Shown here: in pieces, positions 58,960 through 64,000 of the stretch | How positions within the stretch are numbered: position 1 is the first letter of the stretch | How the letters are laid out: every line of letters begins with the position of its first letter | NCBI GenBank assembly: GCA_017404505.1 | Contig: JAFRCE010000017.1 | Location: forward strand, 1 to 64,000 | Source of the DNA: Solobacterium sp. | Lineage (GTDB): Bacteria; Bacillota_I; Bacilli_A; Erysipelotrichales; Erysipelotrichaceae | Length of the DNA stretch: 64,000 nt | Reading direction: 5' to 3' | The notes under the pieces: generated by a model | What the model was told of the DNA's origin: nothing | Seen by the model: only the letters and a program-made list of their open reading frames with translations | The model's database searches: none | Program-made: the position numbers and the translations under genes

Positions 58960-59271
58960 TCAGTTCAGGCATGTCCAGATGCCGCAGGCATGGTGGACAT
59001 AACTGTAAGGGTTGACCATCTCGGCTTTCAGGACATTGCCTTCAACCTTTTTGATTGCAAAGACTGCCTTGATATCCGACAGTATTTTCGCGTCATCCCT
59101 GGAAATGTTGGAGACGAGCTGGGCCGGAACGATCCGGTTGTTTTCATCGACGATGACATATCGGCCGTTGTCATATCCCAGGTGAACCTCGTCACCGACG
59201 GTAAAGTTATAGTTAACACTGTCTTCGGCTGCGATCGTAACCTTCAGTTCTGTGTTGTTTAATGCGTTCAT
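58960..59271 (-). CDS. Unknown 103-aa protein with a Cys-containing aromatic tail
   Basis: A small acidic protein beginning MNALNNTELKVTIAAEDSVNYNF, with a beta-rich body (VGDEVHLGYDNGRYVIVDENNRIVP) and a C-terminal tail NPYSYVHHACGIWTCLN. The two Cys occur only in the last eight residues, four residues apart, as in the peptides at 2267-2760. The body could be a leader/recognition domain and the tail a processed peptide, but no processing gene is nearby. AAGGAGG is the ribosome site. Single gene. Confidence 0.6.
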   Translation of the reverse strand: MNALNNTELKVTIAAEDSVNYNFTVGDEVHLGYDNGRYVIVDENNRIVPAQLVSNISRDDAKILSDIKAVFAIKKVEGNVLKAEMVNPYSYVHHACGIWTCLN

Positions 59272-59380
59272 AGTTCAAGTACCTCCTTGATCCGGTTACT
59301 GTTATAGCGCGCCTCTGAAACACAATCAATGCATTTTCTGAAAAAAATTACATTTTTCTCCTGCTGTAACGGCTTACATC

Positions 59381-59453
59381 TGAAAGCGCTTCGATTTCGG
59401 TTTTTGAACACCAGTGTTCGAACTTGAACAAACGGGCTGATTCTGACTATGAT
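59381..59453 (+). promoter_or_regulatory. Promoter with upstream dyad and partial cre-like site
   Basis: TGAAAGCGCTTCGA (59381-59394) is a partial cre match. The dyad GAACAC-CA-GTGTTC (59406-59419) overlaps a second palindrome, GTTCGAAC (59416-59423), directly upstream of TTGAAC (59424-59429), an 18-bp spacer and TATGAT (59448-59453). The dyad position fits an activator or a repressor of the 59480 operon. Confidence 0.6.
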
Positions 59454-59479
59454 AATAACGTTAAAAAGGATTACTTCGC

Positions 59480-59668
59480 ATGGAAAACAGATATCTTCTG
59501 CTGCTGCAGAAAGCAGTTACGGCTTTTATCATATTTATTGGCTTTCACTATGTGATGAGCACGTTCATCCGGAAGGAGCCGTTTGCCTTCGACTGGTTTC
59601 TGGATGTGGCGGCGCCGCTGCTGTATGTCGGCATGCATACGATGATTGAAAACCGAAAGAGGAACTGA
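59480..59668 (+). CDS. Small two-helix membrane protein, 62 aa
   Basis: Two hydrophobic helices (about 8-27 and 36-55) joined by a short polar loop (STFIRKEPFAFDW), with a basic C-terminus (ENRKRN). No recognised family. AAAAGGA supports the start. It is 2 nt from the following gene and shares its promoter, so the two probably act together. Confidence 0.6.
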   Translation: MENRYLLLLQKAVTAFIIFIGFHYVMSTFIRKEPFAFDWFLDVAAPLLYVGMHTMIENRKRN

Positions 59669-59670
59669 GA

Positions 59671-60288
59671 ATGGGGCAATTTGACAGAACAGAAACGCAG
59701 GAACAGACTGTGAAAAGACTGGCGGGGAACGCCGGCAATATCATCGCGATGCTGAAGGATGTGCTGAGAGGGCCCAATGGTCTGGACATGAAATTCCCGC
59801 TGCTGTATGCGGCCGGACTGGCCGGATATGCGTGCCATCAGGCTGTTAAGGCGGAACTTGGTACATTCGCGGTGGCGGAGACGAAAAACGGCAAACGCTT
59901 CTACTTCGGTAATGACGTGAATCATTATCTGCTGGAAGATCAGTACAGCGTCTGGTCTTTCTGCCAGGCAGTCTCCCATAATAAAAATGAAGAGATGCTG
60001 GCTATTGTCACGCATGTGGTTCAGAGTGTCGGAACTGATGATCTGATGATCTGGAATATGACACCGGGCAGTGTCTATCAGAAGATCAAGGAATGCTGGG
60101 ACGGGATCTATACCAACATGACGGACAGGTACTGCAAAAAGCCATCGGAATGGCCGATCCTGTATGGCATCGTTCTGCAGAACATCATCCTTCAGGCTGT
60201 CGAAGCAGGGGCACCCGGCGAGGAAGCAGGGCGGATGGCCATGGAATGCGCCATTGTCATTTCCCGCATGGATGACGATTCGATCTGA
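59671..60288 (+). CDS. Conserved-looking cytosolic protein of unknown function, 205 aa
   Basis: A soluble, mostly helical protein. The segment NAGNIIAMLKDVLRGPNGLDMKFPLLYAAGLAGYACHQAVKAE is its most distinctive part (read as two helices around a loop), followed by FYFGNDVNHYLLE and a C-terminal helical pair. No catalytic motif or known domain recognised. AGGAACTGAGA lies upstream, within the end of the small membrane protein gene. UUCG-capped terminator downstream. Confidence 0.6.
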   Translation: MGQFDRTETQEQTVKRLAGNAGNIIAMLKDVLRGPNGLDMKFPLLYAAGLAGYACHQAVKAELGTFAVAETKNGKRFYFGNDVNHYLLEDQYSVWSFCQAVSHNKNEEMLAIVTHVVQSVGTDDLMIWNMTPGSVYQKIKECWDGIYTNMTDRYCKKPSEWPILYGIVLQNIILQAVEAGAPGEEAGRMAMECAIVISRMDDDSI

Positions 60289-60312
60289 AAAAAAGCAAAC
60301 ACAGAAAACAGA

Positions 60313-60342
60313 AAGAAAGGGAAGACTTCGGTCTTCCTTTTT
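60313..60342 (+). terminator. UUCG-capped terminator
   Basis: AAAGGGAAGAC, TTCG loop (60327-60330), GTCTTCCTTTTT. Confidence 0.88.
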
Positions 60343-60556
60343 CTGTCCGGTCTGGCGGATGCGGTCATCTTTTGACCAGAATCGGGTGAAAAAGCATTAA
60401 AAATCTAATATGTCACGTTGTGTCGAAATAGGGAAGGAACTACTATTTGCGGATTGGGATATTCGTCAAGATTTGTCGAAATTAATTTTCCGGCTTTTTC
60501 ATGCCGAAATCCGGTGTTTTTTACACGAAACTGCTGTTTTCTGACAGGGAAAACGG
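60343..60556. other. Non-coding interval with three TGYCGAAAT copies
   Basis: No gene-like frame. TGTCGAAAT occurs at 60421-60429 and 60474-60482, and TGCCGAAAT at 60502-60510. Short stems (CGGC/GCCG near 60491-60506; GTGT/ACAC around a T-run at 60513-60526) follow. Could be a protein-binding array or a small RNA; no promoter stands out. Confidence 0.35.
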
Positions 60557-60595
60557 TGAAAAACAGAAAAAGAGCTCCTCAAAATGAGGAACTCT
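60557..60595 (-). terminator. Terminator of the M20 amidohydrolase gene
   Basis: On the minus strand AGAGTTCCTCA pairs with TGAGGAGCTCT (60595-60571) across TTT, followed by a T-rich run. Confidence 0.85.
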
Positions 60596-60608
60596 AGTAT
60601 CTTCAGGG

Positions 60609-61811
60609 TTATTTTGCCTGGTTTTCGACATTGTACCGGTGTTCTTCCTTGATGGCCTGCAGAAGAGCGGGATCAAGCATGACATCGATGGCTGTCCAGG
60701 CCAGGGCAGTAGCGCCGAGGATAATGGAATCCATGCCTTTCTCAGAACGGGAGGCTTCGACCATATCCTGCGAATGACCGGCGATGGCGACATCCGAGAT
60801 GCTGATGGACGGCTGAATGACCGGAACGACCTGGGAGACGTTACCGACGTCACTGGAGCCGGGCTGTACTTCCCAGCTCTGCGGCAGGGATTCATGGCCA
60901 AGGGCTTTCAGGTTGTCAGCCCATACCTGATCGAGTTTCGGAGTCAGCACCATATTATCGACAAAGTTCGCATAGGGCTTCATCGAACCTTTCGTGCCGG
61001 TCTGCAGGGCGGCGCCTTCGACGATTTTTTCAATCTTGGCGACAAGATCCTGCACCGTCGTTTTCGCAGCCGCGCGGAAGTAATATCTGGAACGGGTGAA
61101 TTCCGGAATGACGTTGGGTGCTGTACCGCCATCGGTGATGATGCCATGCATTCTGACATCAGGCTTTACCTGCTGTCTGAGCATACTGATGGCGTTATAG
61201 ACCAGGATCTGCGCGTCCAAAGCATTCAGTCCGTGATAGGGGTCGGCCGCCGCGTGGGCCGGTTTGCCCCGGAATTCGATTTTCATTGCGGCATTTGCCA
61301 GGTTGCGGGAAGAAAGCTCATTTTCCGGTGCGCCGTTGGGGTGCACGCATAAGGCGAAATCAACGTCCTTGAAATAGCCGTCCCGCACGAAGCTGCCTTT
61401 GGAACTTCCTTCTTCGCCGCCTTCCTCGCCGGGTGTGCCGTAGAGACGCACTTCACCGCCGATCTCGTCGATGACACTTTTCAGAGCCGATGCGGCAAGG
61501 GAAGAGGTGGCACCGAAGATATTATGACCGCAGCCATGGCCAAGACCAGGCAGCGCGTCATATTCCGCCAGCAATGCAACGACCGGTCCCGGTTTGCCGG
61601 TCTTGTAATAAGCCGCAAAGCCGGTCCTCTGATGGGCTGCCGGGAGTTCAATTTCAAAACCTTCTTTTTTCAGCTGGGTGCTGAGTGTTTCCGAGGCGAA
61701 AAATTCATAATTGGATACTTCCGGCTGGGCATGGATGGCCAGGGCGATATTCTGATACACTCTGCCATGCTCTTGGGCGAAAGCGGCTGTTCTTTCCTTG
61801 AAATCTGTCAT
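60609..61811 (-). CDS. M20-family amidohydrolase/peptidase (AbgB-like)
   Basis: A 400-aa cytosolic metallohydrolase. LLAEYDALPGLGHGCGHNIFGA and GTPGEEGGEEGSSKGSF carry the metal ligands and general-base Glu of the M20D group; GKPAHAAADPYHGLNALDA is the dimerisation-domain motif. The closest functional group is p-aminobenzoyl-glutamate hydrolase or N-acyl amino acid amidohydrolase. GGGAGG-type site precedes the start (revcomp of CCTCCC at about 61820). Monocistronic with its own terminator. Confidence 0.85.
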   Translation of the reverse strand: MTDFKERTAAFAQEHGRVYQNIALAIHAQPEVSNYEFFASETLSTQLKKEGFEIELPAAHQRTGFAAYYKTGKPGPVVALLAEYDALPGLGHGCGHNIFGATSSLAASALKSVIDEIGGEVRLYGTPGEEGGEEGSSKGSFVRDGYFKDVDFALCVHPNGAPENELSSRNLANAAMKIEFRGKPAHAAADPYHGLNALDAQILVYNAISMLRQQVKPDVRMHGIITDGGTAPNVIPEFTRSRYYFRAAAKTTVQDLVAKIEKIVEGAALQTGTKGSMKPYANFVDNMVLTPKLDQVWADNLKALGHESLPQSWEVQPGSSDVGNVSQVVPVIQPSISISDVAIAGHSQDMVEASRSEKGMDSIILGATALAWTAIDVMLDPALLQAIKEEHRYNVENQAK

Positions 61812-61992
61812 GATTACCTCCCGGCAGGCGCGTGATGCTTTCCTGCGTTTTTTATATATGCATTCAAAATAATACGCCGGCGCACCAGCGTCAATTCATC
61901 TGCACCATTGAATATGGCGTCTTTTTTGTCATACTGTCTCTGTATAATCAGGATGATGGAAAGCGTGTCTTTCCTTCCGGCCGTCCGGGGGA

Positions 61993-62022
61993 CATGGGAC
62001 TTTCTCAAAGGAGAGTCCCATG
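61993..62022 (+). promoter_or_regulatory. Leader hairpin burying a Shine-Dalgarno and an upstream ATG
   Basis: CATGGGACT (61993-62001) pairs with AGTCCCATG (62014-62022). The loop holds AAAGGAG (62007-62013), and the 3' arm contains an ATG at 62020 that opens an overlapping frame different from the 62058 gene. Opening of the stem would expose this decoy start, so translational control of the next gene is plausible. Confidence 0.45.
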
Positions 62023-62057
62023 ATGACGGCTGATGGTAACGGATGGAAGGAGGAAAT

Positions 62058-63053
62058 ATGGAGAAATCCTGTGAACTGCGTTTCGGCAATACCGCCGCAC
62101 TGCTGTTTTACGCGCTCGGCGAAAAACCGTTCCGGCAGCTCGATCTGCTGGATATGTTTTTCCCCTATCTGTTTGTCGTGGAAGTGGAAGGGAAAGAAAA
62201 ACAGGAAGCGGAATTTGACGATGTGGAACTGCGGATCAAAGCCATCCGCTATCACGACTCTCTGTATGTCGGCTCGAGCCGCCGGGTATCGCAGATCCTC
62301 GGCCGGCTGTGCGGAACCGCCCGCGGCAATCAGGAAAAGGAACGTCGAACTGCCCAATTGATGCAGAAACAGGCAGCCTCTGTAATCTGTTCGACGGCCG
62401 ATTACATGCTGTTGCTGCAGGAGATCATCCGTAAATATCTGGAAGTTCTGGATGACGAACAGCTTGCCGTCTTTGTATATCTGCTCAGCAGCTTTCTGTT
62501 CCGGCTGAGTGAAAGAACAGAGGAATGTGATGAGGACATACTGTTTCCGCTGGACCGGGAAGTATTTGAAGGGATTGTGTACAACGGTCTGAAACAGCTG
62601 CAGCGCGATCAGATGGAAGGATATGTCAATGCCTATCTCTGGCTGCTGATCGGTTCACTGCTCCGCAATGAAAGCGGCCGGGTTCTCAGGCTGTACGATT
62701 CTTCGTTCATCAATGTCAACCGGACACCGTCTGAAAGCGATACGCTGCAGGACCGTCTGAATTATCTGTTCCACCCGGAAGAATACGAATCGGTATATTA
62801 CGGAGATGAACTGGACCGCCGCTTGCCTGGCATTGAATTCTATTGTGATAAGTGCGGCGCCCATCTGAACGAGCAGGCCGGCTTTGACGATCATACGACG
62901 CCATGGAAGTGCACCGCCTGCGGATATGAGAATGAGATCAGCGAATATGTCATCTATGAAAGCCAGGAGGATCGGCGGATGGGCAAAAACCCGCTGGATC
63001 CGGACGATATCATGAAAGCAATTGCCCGCCGGAGAGAGGAAGTAGAAAAATAA
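62058..63053 (+). CDS. Unknown protein with C-terminal zinc ribbon, 331 aa
   Basis: The N-terminal 90 residues are beta-rich (FRQLDLLDMFFPYLFVVEVEG), the middle (about 95-235) is helical (YMLLLQEIIRKYLEVLDDEQLAVFVYLLSSFLFRL), and the end has a ribbon, CDKCGAHLN...WKCTACGYEN. A hydrophilic acidic tail closes it. I recognise no family beyond the ribbon. ATG 62058 is preferred to 62043 because GGAAGGAGG ends 4 nt upstream. A leader hairpin precedes the gene. Confidence 0.65.
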   Translation: MEKSCELRFGNTAALLFYALGEKPFRQLDLLDMFFPYLFVVEVEGKEKQEAEFDDVELRIKAIRYHDSLYVGSSRRVSQILGRLCGTARGNQEKERRTAQLMQKQAASVICSTADYMLLLQEIIRKYLEVLDDEQLAVFVYLLSSFLFRLSERTEECDEDILFPLDREVFEGIVYNGLKQLQRDQMEGYVNAYLWLLIGSLLRNESGRVLRLYDSSFINVNRTPSESDTLQDRLNYLFHPEEYESVYYGDELDRRLPGIEFYCDKCGAHLNEQAGFDDHTTPWKCTACGYENEISEYVIYESQEDRRMGKNPLDPDDIMKAIARRREEVEK

Positions 63054-63096
63054 TTCCTCTTTTTTGTTTATAATGTCTGTAAAGGGGATTGAAACG

Positions 63097-63873
63097 ATGA
63101 AACCAGTGATCATAAAGAATATAAAAATCGGCGAAGGCAAGCCGACGGTCTGTGTGCCGATCGTCGAGGCAGACGAAGCGGCGGTTCTGGAAGCCTGCCG
63201 GCGGATCAGAGAAACAGATGCCGAGATGATCGAATGGCGGGCCGATCAGTTTGCCGGTTACCGGAATGAAGAGGAAGTTCTGGCTGTGCTGGCGAAACTG
63301 CGAGAAGCATACCCGGAGAAACCGCTGCTGTTTACCATACGTTCCGACAAGGAAGGCGGCCAGGCAGTACTGGACGACTATCAGTATCTGACACTGAATC
63401 AGGCGGTGATCCGCAGCGGCAACGCGGACCTTGTGGATGTCGAACTCAGCCGCGGTGAAGAAATCGCGAAGCAGCTGCTGAAGAACGCCCATCTGCATTC
63501 TCTTCATGTGATTCTCTCCGCTCACTGTTTTGACGAAACACCGGAAGATGCCAGGATGATCGAAACGGTCCGTAAGATGAATGAACTCGGCGCGGATATC
63601 TGCAAACTCGCCGTCATGCCGAAAGACAAGGAAGACGTCGTCCGGCTGCTGCTGATCACGGAACAGCTCAGCCGTGACTTTCAGGATGTACCGATCGTCA
63701 CGATGTCGATGTCCGGACTCGGACTGATCAGCCGCATCAGCGGTGAAGTGTCCGGTTCCGCCATTACCTTCGGCAGTCTCGGCAAACCGTCCGCACCCGG
63801 CCAGATCGAACTGCAGGAACTGCAGGACCTGCTTGCCAAAGTTCATGAAGGCATGCTGGAAGCGGAGGGATAA
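63097..63873 (+). CDS. aroD: Type I 3-dehydroquinate dehydratase
   Basis: A 258-aa shikimate-pathway enzyme that dehydrates 3-dehydroquinate to 3-dehydroshikimate through a Schiff base. Catalytic His143 (LSAHCFDETP) and Lys170 (DICKLAVMP) fall exactly at the numbering of the enteric enzymes. MIEWRAD, TIRSDKEGG and EVSGSAITFGSLGKPSAPGQ complete the signature. AAGGGG lies 9 nt before ATG 63097; TATAAT (63069-63074) is the -10. No other aro gene is in view. Terminator downstream. Confidence 0.93.
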   Translation: MKPVIIKNIKIGEGKPTVCVPIVEADEAAVLEACRRIRETDAEMIEWRADQFAGYRNEEEVLAVLAKLREAYPEKPLLFTIRSDKEGGQAVLDDYQYLTLNQAVIRSGNADLVDVELSRGEEIAKQLLKNAHLHSLHVILSAHCFDETPEDARMIETVRKMNELGADICKLAVMPKDKEDVVRLLLITEQLSRDFQDVPIVTMSMSGLGLISRISGEVSGSAITFGSLGKPSAPGQIELQELQDLLAKVHEGMLEAEG

Positions 63874-63898
63874 TTCACGAAAAACACAGATCTCAGAA

Positions 63899-63927
63899 GA
63901 TCGCGGTCAGTGCCGCGGTCTTTTTTT
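63899..63927 (+). terminator. Terminator after aroD
   Basis: GATCGCGG (63899-63906) pairs with CCGCGGTC (63913-63920), followed by seven T residues. The remaining 73 nt of the window hold no gene that I can support. Confidence 0.88.
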
Positions 63928-64000
63928 GGAAGTTTTTTGGGCATATATTTCCACTTGGCATACGGCTATTTTCAAAGTATGAAATGGTATTCGGAAAAGA

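Noticed and set aside
62020-62361. Overlapping 113-codon frame as a protein gene
   Set aside because: The in-register 62058 gene has the better ribosome site and a zinc ribbon; kept only as a possible regulatory start.

Overview
The window reads as a chromosomal segment of a low-G+C-lineage Gram-positive (Firmicutes) gut-type anaerobe with roughly 50% G+C. Most starts have strong AGGAGG-type ribosome sites. Lipoproteins carry lipoboxes, and the content is rich in glycoside hydrolases, small lipoproteins, a rubredoxin, TelA and VanY-type proteins. The repertoire would fit an Erysipelotrichaceae-like bacterium, but that is an inference from gene content. I see no rRNA, tRNA, CRISPR array, phage or complete insertion sequence.

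Layout. 1-8 kb: an IdeS-like secreted cysteine protease, a rubredoxin, two tandem Gly-Gly-leader peptides, a macrodomain protein, two ATC-hydrolase-family paralogues with a membrane protein, a tautomerase cotranscribed with another SGG-motif protein, and a DUF1275 membrane protein. 7.4-11.5 kb: two GH1 6-phospho-beta-glucosidases around a divergent LysR regulator with clear inverted-repeat operators. 11.6-13.5 kb: a CASTOR/POLLUX-type channel. 13.5-23.2 kb: a maltodextrin-type operon (LacI, binding protein, two permeases, lipoprotein amylase, HAD phosphatase, GH13 glucosidase, second LacI). Its promoter carries a perfect cre box and LacI-type operators. It has no ATPase gene, so a shared MsmK/MalK-type ATPase elsewhere is implied.

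23-47 kb is mixed housekeeping and accessory content: a DUF2779 nuclease-like protein, a flavodoxin-fold oxidoreductase, an MFS transporter, a lysoplasmalogenase-like YhhN protein, an amino-acid racemase variant, a LysR/CHR chromate-transporter pair, an SseB-like protein, an M42 peptidase, and a very large lipase fused to a YhhN-like membrane domain. It also holds a Y-family polymerase with YolD, a zinc-ribbon SGG protein, two HD-domain proteins and a VanY-like peptidase.

47.8-55.2 kb is a tight six-gene operon: PfkB kinase, GH31 of the sulfoquinovosidase family, GPH sugar transporter, beta-hydroxyacid dehydrogenase, DUF4867 and a fucose-isomerase-like protein. It resembles a sulfoglycolysis cluster, but the sulfonate-binding Arg of the GH31 is Gln and no aldolase is present. 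This makes it the best candidate for an undescribed pathway. The remaining 9 kb holds a GNAT protein, a flavodoxin pair (one a lipoprotein), TelA, a VanY-like lipoprotein, several unknown small proteins, an M20 amidohydrolase and AroD.

Two cross-cutting patterns stand out. Four small proteins share a L/S/D...SGG leader-like motif without a C39 transporter in the window. Several genes lack a Shine-Dalgarno site and have a -10 box 6-7 nt before the start codon, which suggests leaderless mRNAs.
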